This document shows positions 23,574 to 30,293 of a stretch of DNA of 63,231 nucleotides, piece after piece. Under the pieces are notes generated by a model. That model had not been told where the DNA came from. It saw only the letters and a program-made list of their open reading frames with translations, and ran no database searches. The stretch comes from a virus, in the IMG/VR virus record IMGVR_UViG_3300047388_000410, positions 1-63,231 of that record, one strand, 5' to 3'. A program made the translations under genes and the position numbers. Each line of letters opens with the position of its first letter. Position 1 is the first letter of the stretch.

Positions 23574-23770
23574 AACGCCCCTTGCGATCTTAAATAGTCG
23601 CCCACCGCGTCCCATACCTTACCCGCCAGTCGCGGGCTAAAGCTATTACACGACGCGCCGACAACCTTTGACTGCACTCCGTTACGCGACACGGCTACCG
23701 TGTATCGTGACTCGCGGCATTGAAAGAAGACAATACTTGGATGATTGTCCGTTGCGTCAATTTCAATCAT
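23570..23770 (-). CDS. Hypothetical protein (66 aa)
   Basis: MIEIDATDNHPSIVFFQCRES is a beta-rich small domain followed by a helix (LAGKVWDAVGDYLR). The start at 23770 overlaps the upstream stop (ATGA). It is not recognised. Confidence 0.55.
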   Translation of the reverse strand: MIEIDATDNHPSIVFFQCRESRYTVAVSRNGVQSKVVGASCNSFSPRLAGKVWDAVGDYLRSQGAL

Positions 23771-23844
23771 GCTTTTCGCTCTTCTATCAGCGCGATAATA
23801 CATGCAACAATCATACCAAGCGTCCAATTTATCACGTGTTCCAT
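23767..23844 (-). CDS. Membrane micro-protein (25 aa)
   Basis: MEHVINWTLGMIVACIIALI is a single membrane helix with a charged end. It starts at TAATG with the upstream gene and ends at ATGA with the next. It is very short but fits the chain. Confidence 0.4.
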   Translation of the reverse strand: MEHVINWTLGMIVACIIALIEERKA

Positions 23845-23957
23845 TACTTGAGCCCCCCAATATACCTCACCTGCCCGTCTCGAAACACAATCCGCCATCG
23901 AGACGAGCCGAGTACGCGAGCGATAGACGCGATACCCAGGTAAAACATATACGTCAT
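23844..23957 (-). CDS. Hypothetical micro-protein (37 aa)
   Basis: MTYMFYLGIASIARVLGSSRW is a short hydrophobic helix, then a small strand part (IVFRDGQVRYIGG). It has coupled overlaps at both ends. The function is unknown. Confidence 0.45.
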   Translation of the reverse strand: MTYMFYLGIASIARVLGSSRWRIVFRDGQVRYIGGLK

Positions 23958-24151
23958 CACTCGCCCTCACTCGCCGCCGCTTTCGGCTGCTTACGCCACG
24001 GGCTCTTTTTCGCCTTACACCGGCCGCGATGCTTACCAGCGCATTCGATCCCGGCGCAGACTGGCTGACGCGCCGGCTTGGGCTGCTTCGGCGCGGTTTC
24101 GGTTTCGCTCTCTGTCTCAGGCTCTAGCTTAACAAACGTCTCATTACTCAT
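23957..24151 (-). CDS. Small Lys/Pro/Glu-rich protein (64 aa)
   Basis: An acidic N-terminus (ETESETETAPK) is followed by CAGIECAGKHRGRC, a possible metal site, and a Lys-rich end. It is probably disordered. The function is unknown. Confidence 0.5.
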   Translation of the reverse strand: MSNETFVKLEPETESETETAPKQPKPARQPVCAGIECAGKHRGRCKAKKSPWRKQPKAAASEGE

Positions 24152-24275
24152 GACTCTTCACTCCATTCTCTTTAAGATATGCCGCGACGCCAATCCCCCG
24201 CAACACTCGATTCATCGCCGCTCGTAGCTGTCGGCGCTTTTTACCCTCGTGACCTTTGCGCAGATGCTTAGGCAT
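24144..24275 (-). CDS. Basic micro-protein (43 aa)
   Basis: MPKHLRKGHEGKKRRQLRAAM is a strongly basic product likely to contact nucleic acid. The ATG overlaps the upstream stop (TAATG), with GGAGG in front. Confidence 0.5.
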   Translation of the reverse strand: MPKHLRKGHEGKKRRQLRAAMNRVLRGIGVAAYLKENGVKSHE

Positions 24276-24409
24276 TATTGATACCTCCGCATTTCCTCTA
24301 GATGCTCTCTACGACTCACTTCCTCTGCCTCATTCATCCCCGCCTGCAACGCCACAATACCACTAACCCACGACACAATCAAGAGACTAATCAACAACGC
24401 AAATGCCAT
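24275..24409 (-). CDS. Membrane micro-protein (44 aa)
   Basis: The membrane segment MAFALLISLLIVSWVSGIVAL is followed by a charged cytoplasmic-type tail. GGAG precedes the ATG at 24409. The function is unknown. Confidence 0.5.
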   Translation of the reverse strand: MAFALLISLLIVSWVSGIVALQAGMNEAEEVSRREHLEEMRRYQ

Positions 24410-24410
24410 A

Positions 24411-24581
24411 TTACTTGCTCCTTCCATCGCCCGGATACCTACCAGGCGCATACGTAACGCCATTAATCGTTTTCGCCGCATAATACGGCATCACTTCATG
24501 CGCGATACCCAGCATCGTCACAAATGCTATGGCTGATGCGAGTATCGCAATCCGCACGCCGATAATAACCCGCTTAGCCAT
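24411..24581 (-). CDS. Small membrane protein (56 aa)
   Basis: The N-terminal segment VIIGVRIAILASAIAFVTMLGI is a membrane helix; the rest (YYAAKTINGVTYAPGRYPG) is soluble. GGTGAGGAG precedes the ATG at 24581, which overlaps the upstream stop (TAATG). Confidence 0.55.
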   Translation of the reverse strand: MAKRVIIGVRIAILASAIAFVTMLGIAHEVMPYYAAKTINGVTYAPGRYPGDGRSK

Positions 24582-24772
24582 TAGCTCCTCACCTTCCTTG
24601 CCTTGACATTCGCGCCAGGCACACAAGCCGCGCGAAATCGCGCCTCGTCAAAGCGCGGGTTGCCGTCATCGTGAAATAGGTCAACGTAAGCCTGCACGAC
24701 AATCGGCGCATCTGTATTGCCCGCCCATGATTGCGCTAGCCTTGCCGCCCGCTCATAATCTTTTTTCGACAT
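24581..24772 (-). CDS. Hypothetical protein (63 aa)
   Basis: MSKKDYERAARLAQSWAGNTDAP...DLFHDDGNPRFDEARFRAAC follows the pattern of small conserved phage proteins of unknown function that begin with KKDYERAA. The C-terminus is basic. Confidence 0.65.
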   Translation of the reverse strand: MSKKDYERAARLAQSWAGNTDAPIVVQAYVDLFHDDGNPRFDEARFRAACVPGANVKARKVRS

Positions 24773-24773
24773 C

Positions 24774-24932
24774 TCAATATCCTCCGCATGCGGCTTTTGC
24801 CGCGTCGCTACACGCTTTCGATACCGCGCTGTTATATTGCAATACTCTTGCCACTTTGCCTACCTGATACCAAAACGCCTCTAGTCTCGTCATACGCCTA
24901 ATCGGCGTCGAAAACTGATTGCGACGTGGCAT
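24774..24932 (-). CDS. Hypothetical basic protein (52 aa)
   Basis: MPRRNQFSTPIRRMTRLEAF is basic and helical, with two Cys near the end. Coupled overlaps with both neighbours support it. It is not recognised. Confidence 0.5.
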   Translation of the reverse strand: MPRRNQFSTPIRRMTRLEAFWYQVGKVARVLQYNSAVSKACSDAAKAACGGY

Positions 24933-25132
24933 TAGCAACACTCCTCACAATACCTCACGCCGCGCGCCACAATTGCATTACATCCGTGGCATTCGTGCGT
25001 CTGGTTAGGGCATCCATGCTCGTGGCACGCGACGCCATTGATAACTACCGCCTCACACTGCATATAACTAACTCGATTACCGCTCACTTCAAAACCCTGA
25101 TTCTGCAACGTGTTACGCTGGTACGTTGTCAT
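24932..25132 (-). CDS. Cys/His-rich conserved phage protein (66 aa)
   Basis: MTTYQRNTLQNQGFEV, then CHEHGCPN...HECHGCNAIV...YCEECC. The last 35 residues are a zinc module seen in many phage early proteins of unknown function. The start at 25132 overlaps the upstream stop (TGATG). Confidence 0.65.
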   Translation of the reverse strand: MTTYQRNTLQNQGFEVSGNRVSYMQCEAVVINGVACHEHGCPNQTHECHGCNAIVARGVRYCEECC

Positions 25133-25374
25133 CACTCTTGCTCCTGCGCATCGGCAATCGCTTCCTCTTGCGTTGCAAACGGCCCCATCGGCTCGCCATC
25201 GGGCAGGCAACCGGGGAAGCATGGCCACCAATACCAGCCGGGCTCAACGGGGTTTCCTTCTCCGTCAAAATTCCGCGCATGCCCGTTGACGATATCTGCA
25301 TCGTCATAAAACACTTCAACATCCGATAACGCATACGGGTCATTTTCCCTTGTCGGGTCGCTGTAAATCATCAT
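25132..25374 (-). CDS. Conserved phage early protein (80 aa)
   Basis: GWYWWPCFPGCLPDGEPMGPF is a motif I recognise from small phage proteins of unknown function with the form GWYYWxCFPGCLPD. It is near the start of the leftward arm. Its ATG lies in the arm of an inverted repeat, and no ribosome binding site is visible. Confidence 0.7.
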   Translation of the reverse strand: MMIYSDPTRENDPYALSDVEVFYDDADIVNGHARNFDGEGNPVEPGWYWWPCFPGCLPDGEPMGPFATQEEAIADAQEQE

Positions 25375-25397
25375 GCCGGCTTAGAGCAACCGGCATG
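25372..25397. repeat. Inverted repeat at the start codon of the first large leftward gene
   Basis: CATGCCGG (25372-25379) and CCGGCATG (25390-25397) are perfect 8-base arms around a 10-base loop. One arm contains the start ATG of 25132..25374. It could be an operator or an RNA hairpin that hides the start. Confidence 0.5.
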
Positions 25398-25482
25398 CCT
25401 AAACCGTTCCACATAAACATTAACCTTTTTCGCCGCGCCATGTCGCGTTTATACCACTAAACGGCATTTATGCAACGCACCG

Positions 25483-25581
25483 CTACCGATTATAAGGCAC
25501 AGTTAACGGCTTACCACATTTAACGCATTTGCTTTGATTTATGCTATACGTTCCGCAATTCGAACACTTGATTGCCGGCAT
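25483..25581 (-). CDS. Zinc-ribbon micro-protein (32 aa)
   Basis: MPAIKCSNCGTYSINQSKCVKCGKPL has two Cys pairs twelve residues apart, a minimal zinc ribbon. It is the first leftward frame beside the divergent promoter. No clear ribosome binding site is seen. Confidence 0.5.
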   Translation of the reverse strand: MPAIKCSNCGTYSINQSKCVKCGKPLTVPYNR

Positions 25582-25586
25582 ATCAC

Positions 25587-25615
25587 TTGACAGAAAATCT
25601 TTTCCATGCTATCAG
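25587..25615 (+). promoter_or_regulatory. Sigma70-type promoter for the rightward winged-helix gene
   Basis: TTGACA at 25587-25592 and TATCAG at 25610-25615 are 17 bases apart, an excellent -35 with an acceptable -10. Transcription would begin near 25622, 17 bases before the ATG at 25639. This suggests early expression by unmodified host polymerase. Confidence 0.65.
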
Positions 25616-25638
25616 CTATGGCGAAAGGGGAATTCACT

Positions 25639-26016
25639 ATGCAAACGTTACTTGATTCCGAAACGGTAGTTCAACTGCGCTCCGATCTTTACGCGCTGCG
25701 CCGCAGTATCAACAAACTCTGCGATCTACTGATTGACCATAGACCCAAACCGCCAGGTCCGCGTGCTGCGCCAATCGAAGAACGTATTGAGGCATTCATG
25801 CAGCGACGTGGCTGTATGTCTGAACGCGAGATATACCGCCAGCTACATCTATCTCACACCGACGCCGTTCGCGCTCTCAATATACTCGGCGCCGCTGGGC
25901 TAGTCAATATGACCACAAACAGCCGGCCGAGAATGTTGCATTACGCTCCACATTGCAAATGCTATGCGGTCACGCAAGATTCGCTGTCGCCTGAATCGTC
26001 ACGTGACGCCACATAA
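25639..26016 (+). CDS. Winged-helix DNA-binding protein, paralogue of the DUF3987-like C-terminal domain
   Basis: The 125-residue protein has an N-terminal short helical region (VVQLRSDLYALRRSINKLCDLL), then from about residue 46 a domain (GCMSEREIYRQLHLSHTDAV, then LNILGAAGLVNM, RPRMLHYAPHCKC) that matches the last 60 residues of 1990..3264 at roughly seven positions in ten. The ATG at 25639 has GGGG eight bases upstream. It is alone on its strand beside the control region, as a repressor or switch protein would be; that role is inferred. Confidence 0.75.
   Translation: MQTLLDSETVVQLRSDLYALRRSINKLCDLLIDHRPKPPGPRAAPIEERIEAFMQRRGCMSEREIYRQLHLSHTDAVRALNILGAAGLVNMTTNSRPRMLHYAPHCKCYAVTQDSLSPESSRDAT
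25997..26008. repeat. Palindrome CGTCACGTGACG, copy 1
   Basis: A perfect 12-base palindrome lies at the end of the winged-helix gene. Eleven bases of it recur at 26203-26213. Two such sites flanking a promoter-rich gap could be operators. Confidence 0.5.
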
Positions 26017-26202
26017 CTAACAATATCATATACTTAACTCACTTGTCACCCGCTTTTCTTCTACGTACCCGCTTCCGCCAACGCGGAGCGCTGTATATAT
26101 CTCCGCTTTGCTATGCGGTTTGCTATATTATTATTAGTATGTATGTATATGTGTGACAATATAATAATACGGCTTAAGCCCGCGAAAACGCTCACTTCAT
26201 CC

Positions 26203-26213
26203 CGTCACGTGAC
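26203..26213. repeat. Palindrome CGTCACGTGAC, copy 2
   Basis: It is identical to 25997-26007 over eleven bases and includes the 10-base palindrome GTCACGTGAC. The spacing between copies is 206 bases. Confidence 0.5.
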
Positions 26214-26243
26214 AGATTACGCGACGGCGGGCGACAAACAGGT

Positions 26244-26259
26244 GCATAAATTTTTATGC
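26244..26259. repeat. Hairpin GCATAAA/TTTATGC
   Basis: Perfect 7-base arms are separated by TT. It shares the GCATAA arm sequence with the hairpin at 26358-26375. Confidence 0.5.
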
Positions 26260-26357
26260 GCTCAAATAGCATAGAGTTTGCAATATCAATCGGTCAGGCT
26301 AAACATGGCAGATGACTGGTAAGTAGCATTACGCCAGCCATCCCGTGAGAGTCTACC

Positions 26358-26375
26358 TGCATAACGCCTTATGCA
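26358..26375. repeat. Hairpin TGCATAA/TTATGCA
   Basis: Perfect 7-base arms surround a CGCC loop. With the hairpin at 26244-26259 it forms a pair of similar sites 100 bases apart in the control region. Confidence 0.5.
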
Positions 26376-26575
26376 CCATGCGGCCTATGCTGCCCGATGC
26401 CGCTTCCGCTTTCGCAAACGTTTAGCCGGGCGCATCGACGCAGCGCATATACGCGGTACGATTCTTGCAGTGAAAATTATTTGTGGCGCTATACACAGCG
26501 TTTGATAACGCGGCTGATGTAGGGGGTGCCATAGCCGCTTTCGGTCGGCTGGGGCTTGGGCTTATCCTTTTACCA

Positions 26576-26614
26576 GAATATATAAGTTGCAGAAAAAATT
26601 TTCCCTTGTAAAAT
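26576..26614 (+). promoter_or_regulatory. Promoter-like boxes before the HNH gene
   Basis: GAATATATA (26576-26584) is one base from the repeated late motif GAATATTTA. Overlapping it, TTGCAG (26587-26592) and TAAAAT (26609-26614) are 16 bases apart like a sigma70 promoter. The predicted start near 26621 would give an almost leaderless message for the ATG at 26624. Confidence 0.4.
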
Positions 26615-26623
26615 AGTGTTACT

Positions 26624-27109
26624 ATGGCTAGACAAAAAGTTTTATGCCCCCACGGCGTTGTAGGCAAAGACAGTTGTCGCGACTGTAAAAAGAACTATGA
26701 TCGCTTATGGAAGCAGCGGAATCCTGATTATTTTAGAGCATATTATAAAAGGCAGCGGGCCGAAAAAGGCTATAAACCACGACCGGCTCGAATGTCTAAG
26801 GAAGAATACGCTATTAAGCGAAAAGTTAAGATGAAACGATATGCAGCGTTATGTTATGCGTTTATTTCGTGGTTAAAAACTGGATTAGTTTGTGTTGATT
26901 GTGCTCAACGATATCCTGAAGTTATGATGGAATTTGACCATCTGCCAAATTATGAAAAGAAAGCAACTATATCGGCTCTAGCTGGCCGTGGCTGGACTAA
27001 GCAATTACTTGAAGAATTACCGAAGACAGAATTAGTTTGCAAGGCTTGTCATCATAATCGTACTCAACAGCGGCGGAAAGAAGCCGGAATGCAAGTATTG
27101 GGCTATTAG
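26624..27109 (+). CDS. HNH endonuclease
   Basis: The 161-residue protein has an N-terminal zinc knuckle (CPHGVVGKDSCRDCKKNYDRLWK), a basic middle, then the nuclease CVDCAQRYPEVMMEFDHLPNYEKK, LPKTELVCKACHHNRT. It is a sister of 40827..41345 by layout. No ribosome binding site precedes the ATG. It stands at the left edge of the late arm. Confidence 0.85.
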   Translation: MARQKVLCPHGVVGKDSCRDCKKNYDRLWKQRNPDYFRAYYKRQRAEKGYKPRPARMSKEEYAIKRKVKMKRYAALCYAFISWLKTGLVCVDCAQRYPEVMMEFDHLPNYEKKATISALAGRGWTKQLLEELPKTELVCKACHHNRTQQRRKEAGMQVLGY

Positions 27110-27136
27110 CTAATGATTATGATATGTTATGCGGTG

Positions 27137-27145
27137 GAATATTTG
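27137..27145 (+). promoter_or_regulatory. Variant of the repeated late motif (GGAATATTTG)
   Basis: GGAATATTTG lies 29 bases before the ATG at 27166. It differs in the last base from the GAATATTTA motif found at four other gaps. Confidence 0.35.
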
Positions 27146-27165
27146 TGTTGGTGAGGAGAAAGAAG

Positions 27166-27459
27166 ATGATGGCAAATGGTGATTGTACGGGGTTTGCGCC
27201 GGGCGGGTACGTACCCGTGACAGTGACATATCCACAGCCGCCGCCCGCCGTTTGCCCCGATTGCGGGCGATGTAGGACGTGCGGGCAGCCTGGGCCGCAG
27301 ACTATGCCGGCGCCTATCACGCCTATTCACGTTTGGCCGACGTGGACCAGCAATCCAACGAATGCGGAAATATTCTGGAACAGTAAAAACGGCAATACGA
27401 CGGGATATAATGGTATCTCACTCACCATGTCAGATGCGCTAGCCGGCGAAGTGCGATAA
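27166..27459 (+). CDS. Hypothetical Pro-rich zinc-binding protein (97 aa)
   Basis: MMANGDCTGFAPGGYVPVTV, then CPDCGRCRTCGQPG, a four-Cys cluster, and a Trp/Asn-rich end. The start at 27166 follows GGTGAGGAG. The function is unknown; it is the first of the lysis-region genes. Confidence 0.6.
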   Translation: MMANGDCTGFAPGGYVPVTVTYPQPPPAVCPDCGRCRTCGQPGPQTMPAPITPIHVWPTWTSNPTNAEIFWNSKNGNTTGYNGISLTMSDALAGEVR

Positions 27460-27716
27460 TGCGCCATATTACAACCGGCTTTATTATCGGCTTTTGGGCC
27501 ATCGTGTTGATGCTATGGCTTACGGCGCTTCACGGCTGCGCTCCGCAGCAACAGTGTTATGCGATTCAGGGTGTAATTGATGGCTCAAATGTGGCGATAT
27601 TGTTTAATAATTGTACCGGGAAGTTTGATTTGGTACCGATTCCGGGGATGAAAACGACGCCTGATCCGGTGTCGAGTACGCCAAAGCGAGAGTCATCGCG
27701 TCAGCCGGGGGTGTAA
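27459..27716 (+). CDS. Small lipoprotein
   Basis: The 85-residue protein has an N-terminal hydrophobic segment (TGFIIGFWAIVLMLWLTALHGC) ending in a lipobox-like LHGC, so export and lipid anchoring are likely. The rest is short and ends in a disordered tail. It may be an outer-membrane spanin-type protein given the nearby endolysin, but no inner-membrane spanin partner is clear. Confidence 0.65.
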   Translation: MRHITTGFIIGFWAIVLMLWLTALHGCAPQQQCYAIQGVIDGSNVAILFNNCTGKFDLVPIPGMKTTPDPVSSTPKRESSRQPGV

Positions 27717-27717
27717 G

Positions 27718-27975
27718 ATGGCTAAGATTGCATATCTTGATGGGCGGGAAGAGATTATTGGACGGCTTCAGGCGCTTTTGAAAGTGGCCGAAGAAGGCGA
27801 TATCAGTGCCATCGCTATCGTGACGAATCATACTGATGGTGGAGTGGGCAAATCGTTCGGTTTCGCTAATAGCGGCGATATGTGGAAACTGGCCGGGTCG
27901 CTGATGGCAACGGCAAACGATGTTTTAAACGAGGGCACGGATACGCGGTATCAAGAAGAAGACGATGGAAGGTAA
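27718..27975 (+). CDS. Hypothetical protein (85 aa)
   Basis: MAKIAYLDGREEIIGRLQAL, then AIAIVTNHTDGG and GDMWKLAGSLMATAND. It is alpha/beta in character. The pattern is reminiscent of conserved phage proteins next to lysis genes, but it is not assigned. Confidence 0.6.
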   Translation: MAKIAYLDGREEIIGRLQALLKVAEEGDISAIAIVTNHTDGGVGKSFGFANSGDMWKLAGSLMATANDVLNEGTDTRYQEEDDGR

Positions 27976-27983
27976 CAAGTAAT

Positions 27984-28634
27984 ATGGCACTTGCAGCAGA
28001 TAAGTTAAAAGACCTAATCAGCATCATAACCCGGCTATTGCCGCAATCATCTACCGTACCACCGAGCCTCGCGGCCGACGAAGTGGGCGTGGAGTTGGAT
28101 ACGGGAAAGTTGAAAGTGGGCGATGGGTCTACACCGTGGGATAGTTTGCCGTATTTGAGTGGCGGAGGTAGTGGGGCAACGGGGCCGACTGGACCACAGG
28201 GGGCGACTGGCCCTTCTGGCGGCGGAGGTGGCAACGTACAGGTAGTAGAAAAAGTGCTCACGGCGGCTGATTTAGCCGCAATGCCAACGCCGGTTGTGCT
28301 CGTTACGCCGGCTTCGGGGAAATATATCGCACCGATTTTCGTTGTTTCGTCGTTTAATCATGTTATGGATTTCCAAGACGGCGATGATGTGTCGATTCAG
28401 ACACAGAACGGCGCTACGCGGCATTCGGTTATCGCGCAGGGTAACGTATTGGCATCTGAAAGTAATGTTATTTTCGGTGGCACCGTAACGCCAACAACAC
28501 AAACCTCATATACTGCATCTGGCGGGCATTATCCGATTGACGATCCGGTGGTGGCAGTAGCGGCGAATCCGTTTAGCCAAGGAACCGGGAGCACGTTAAC
28601 TATTACAATGGCATATTATGAGGCAAGTCTTTAG
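27984..28634 (+). CDS. Virion-surface or tail fibre-like protein with a collagen-like segment
   Basis: The 216-residue protein has an N-terminal helix, then VELDTGKLKVGDGSTPWDSLPY, a particle-attachment head common in phage fibres. [17 protein letters not shown] (Gly-x-y repeats) forms a short collagen-like stalk, and a beta-rich knob follows. It is probably a trimer. The start at 27984 is chosen after the AAGG of the upstream end; the frame is open to 27882. Confidence 0.7.
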   Translation: MALAADKLKDLISIITRLLPQSSTVPPSLAADEVGVELDTGKLKVGDGSTPWDSLPYLSGGGSGATGPTGPQGATGPSGGGGGNVQVVEKVLTAADLAAMPTPVVLVTPASGKYIAPIFVVSSFNHVMDFQDGDDVSIQTQNGATRHSVIAQGNVLASESNVIFGGTVTPTTQTSYTASGGHYPIDDPVVAVAANPFSQGTGSTLTITMAYYEASL

Positions 28635-28644
28635 ACAGTGAAAT

Positions 28645-29058
28645 ATGAAACGCAGCATCATCAAAGCGATGCTTCAGCGCCAGGAGGGATTTAAGGCGGA
28701 GTTGTATAAGGATACGAACAATAAATGGACGATAGGGTATGGCAGGTGCCTCGAAACGAATCCACTAACAGAAGCCGAAGCGGAGTTTTTGCTTGATAGC
28801 GATATCACGCGCATATGGCAGCTTTTGACGACGAAGCTGATTTTCTTCGGCGGGTTAAGCGACTCAAGGCAGCATGTACTTATTTCTATGACTTACAACT
28901 TGGGGATGAACGGATTGATGGGGTTCAAGAAGATGCTAGCAGCGGCCGAAGCGGCAAACTTCAACGCCGCCGCGAACGAAATGCTAGATTCAACTTGGGC
29001 AAAACAAGTAGGGGTGCGCGCTAAAGAATTGGCAGAAATGATGAGGAGTGGAATTTAA
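28645..29058 (+). CDS. Endolysin, GH24 lysozyme (T4-type)
   Basis: The 137-residue protein has the catalytic triad pattern of T4-like lysozymes: RQEGF with Glu14, YKDTNNKWTIGYG with Asp23 and Thr29, followed by LISMTYNLGMNGLMGFKKML. It hydrolyses peptidoglycan. No signal peptide is seen, so it needs a holin. It is followed immediately by a LAGLIDADG gene. Confidence 0.92.
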   Translation: MKRSIIKAMLQRQEGFKAELYKDTNNKWTIGYGRCLETNPLTEAEAEFLLDSDITRIWQLLTTKLIFFGGLSDSRQHVLISMTYNLGMNGLMGFKKMLAAAEAANFNAAANEMLDSTWAKQVGVRAKELAEMMRSGI

Positions 29059-29528
29059 TGCCAAGATATGGTACGATGCCTGAATGGCATAAGCAAAAAA
29101 TTGCAGCAGCAGTTTCAAAGGCGTCAAAAGGAATTCAGAGAATTGTAAAACCACAAATTAGAACAGCACCAACAGAGAAGCCAAATTTTCGTGATCTAGT
29201 TTTAGCTGCCGGATGGTATGAAGGTGAAGGGACTGTGCGTACTGACAAAGGACGGATTCAAGTCGGTATTGCACAATCTGATGAATGGATGCCAAACAGA
29301 TTAAAGGCGCTTTTTGGAGGAAGTATATACATTCTACCGCCTGGATATATGAAGCAACATTTCACCAAGGAATATAATATTAAGGAAATGCGTCGTTGGC
29401 AATTAACAGGTGTCAGAGCGCGCGGTTTTCTTATGACAATTTATCCGTTTTGTTCGCCGCGTCGTCAAACGCAAATTAAAACGGCTCTTGATAGTTGGCG
29501 ACAAACAAATTATAAGGTTGCAGCATAA
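29058..29528 (+). CDS. LAGLIDADG-type homing endonuclease (single-motif)
   Basis: After a basic 50-residue N-terminus, residues about 52-65 (DLVLAAGWYEGEGTV) form the motif, followed by FGGSIY and MRRWQLTGVRARGFLMTIYPFCSPRRQTQI. It resembles 15058..15420 in its C-terminal half. It overlaps the endolysin stop and the next membrane gene start by a base each, so it entered between lysis genes. Confidence 0.75.
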   Translation: MPRYGTMPEWHKQKIAAAVSKASKGIQRIVKPQIRTAPTEKPNFRDLVLAAGWYEGEGTVRTDKGRIQVGIAQSDEWMPNRLKALFGGSIYILPPGYMKQHFTKEYNIKEMRRWQLTGVRARGFLMTIYPFCSPRRQTQIKTALDSWRQTNYKVAA

Positions 29529-29692
29529 TGCGACGTGATAATGATTTTACTAAAACCGTATTACGAAATGTCGCTACGGCAGTAGTTGTTGCGCTGTTAG
29601 GCGGCGCGGTTAAATTATATCTCGATGTGCAAGAGCTAAAGGCGAGATTTGAATATGTAAACGGCAGCGGTTGGACGGTGCCGAAACGATAA
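29528..29692 (+). CDS. Small membrane protein (54 aa), possible lysis accessory
   Basis: After MRRDNDFTKTVLRN there is one membrane helix (VATAVVVALLGGAVKLYL) and a short helical tail. This topology fits a holin accessory or spanin-like protein. It is located between endolysin and holin candidates. Confidence 0.55.
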   Translation: MRRDNDFTKTVLRNVATAVVVALLGGAVKLYLDVQELKARFEYVNGSGWTVPKR

Positions 29693-29694
29693 TC

Positions 29695-29898
29695 ATGGCA
29701 ACGGTAGTAACAGTTAAAGTAAATCATCCACACGCAAGAGCAAATGCGATGCAGCGGCTAACATCACAACAGCAGCAGGATTTGATGGCGTATGCTAAAG
29801 CGCTAAAAGCGTCGCCAAGCGCGCCGGCAGTTGCTCCGGCAAGTTTGCAGAACGTGAAAAATTTGTCAAAACTATTAGATATGGTGAATCCAGGGTAA
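29695..29898 (+). CDS. Hypothetical protein (67 aa)
   Basis: MATVVTVKVNHPHARANAMQRL, a Gln-rich helix, then an Ala/Pro segment and a final helix. The start at 29695 follows the stop of 29692 directly. It is not recognised. Confidence 0.5.
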   Translation: MATVVTVKVNHPHARANAMQRLTSQQQQDLMAYAKALKASPSAPAVAPASLQNVKNLSKLLDMVNPG

Positions 29899-29909
29899 AG
29901 TGAATAATT

Positions 29910-30026
29910 ATGGTTGGCGGCGAGCTTTGGGAAATGCAATCACGCGAACCGAAGCGGCCGAGTTGGGTATGTCGAATGCGCCGACGCATTTTGCGTTGGC
30001 TGAAACGAAGGAGGGTATTACGATGA
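29910..30026 (+). CDS. Possible basic micro-protein (38 aa)
   Basis: MVGGELWEMQSREPKRPSWV is Trp/Arg-rich. Its TGA overlaps the ATG at 30023 (ATGA). It competes with a GTG-started N-terminal extension of the holin-like gene in another frame (29900). Only one can be right. Confidence 0.35.
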   Translation: MVGGELWEMQSREPKRPSWVCRMRRRILRWLKRRRVLR

Positions 30027-30277
30027 CAGATGTTCTGACGGCACTTTTGAACGTTGCAAAAGCGCTTGGCGGCGTGGTGGATAAGGCCGTGCCGGTTGGC
30101 GTGGGCGGGCGAACGAAATATGCGGCGATTATCGCGGTTATTGCGCCGATTGTGGGGAAGATTGCGTGCGCGGTGTATCCGGCTGCGTGCCCGATTGTGG
30201 ATTCATTAGGCGCGGCGGCTGCGGCGCTGACGCCGGTTTTTGCGGCAGCGGGACTCGTGCGCGATACAGCGAAGTAA
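30023..30277 (+). CDS. Holin-like small membrane protein (84 aa)
   Basis: VGGRTKYAAIIAVIAPIVGKIACAVYP and ALTPVFAAAGLVR give two hydrophobic segments typical of small phage holins or holin-like proteins. GGAGGG lies seven bases before ATG 30023. The frame is open up to a GTG at 29900, which would add 41 residues. Its position near the endolysin supports a lysis role. Confidence 0.6.
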   Translation: MTDVLTALLNVAKALGGVVDKAVPVGVGGRTKYAAIIAVIAPIVGKIACAVYPAACPIVDSLGAAAAALTPVFAAAGLVRDTAK

Positions 30278-30293
30278 ATAAACGAGCAAAGTT

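Larger units (their letters stand above)
26017..26623. other. Intergenic control region, candidate replication origin
   Basis: The largest gene-free stretch (about 600 bases) lies between the early switch gene and the late arm. It holds an AT-rich block at about 26106-26170 (tatattattattag, then aatataataatac in rough inverted order), a second CGTCACGTGAC palindrome, two GCATAA hairpins and promoter-like boxes at its right end. No convincing ORF, tRNA or intron was seen. An origin or regulatory hub is an inference. Confidence 0.45.

Noticed and set aside
26017-26623. Protein-coding gene in the control region
   Set aside because: The available frames (for example minus 26422..26667) have no ribosome binding site, odd composition and overlap promoter-like boxes.
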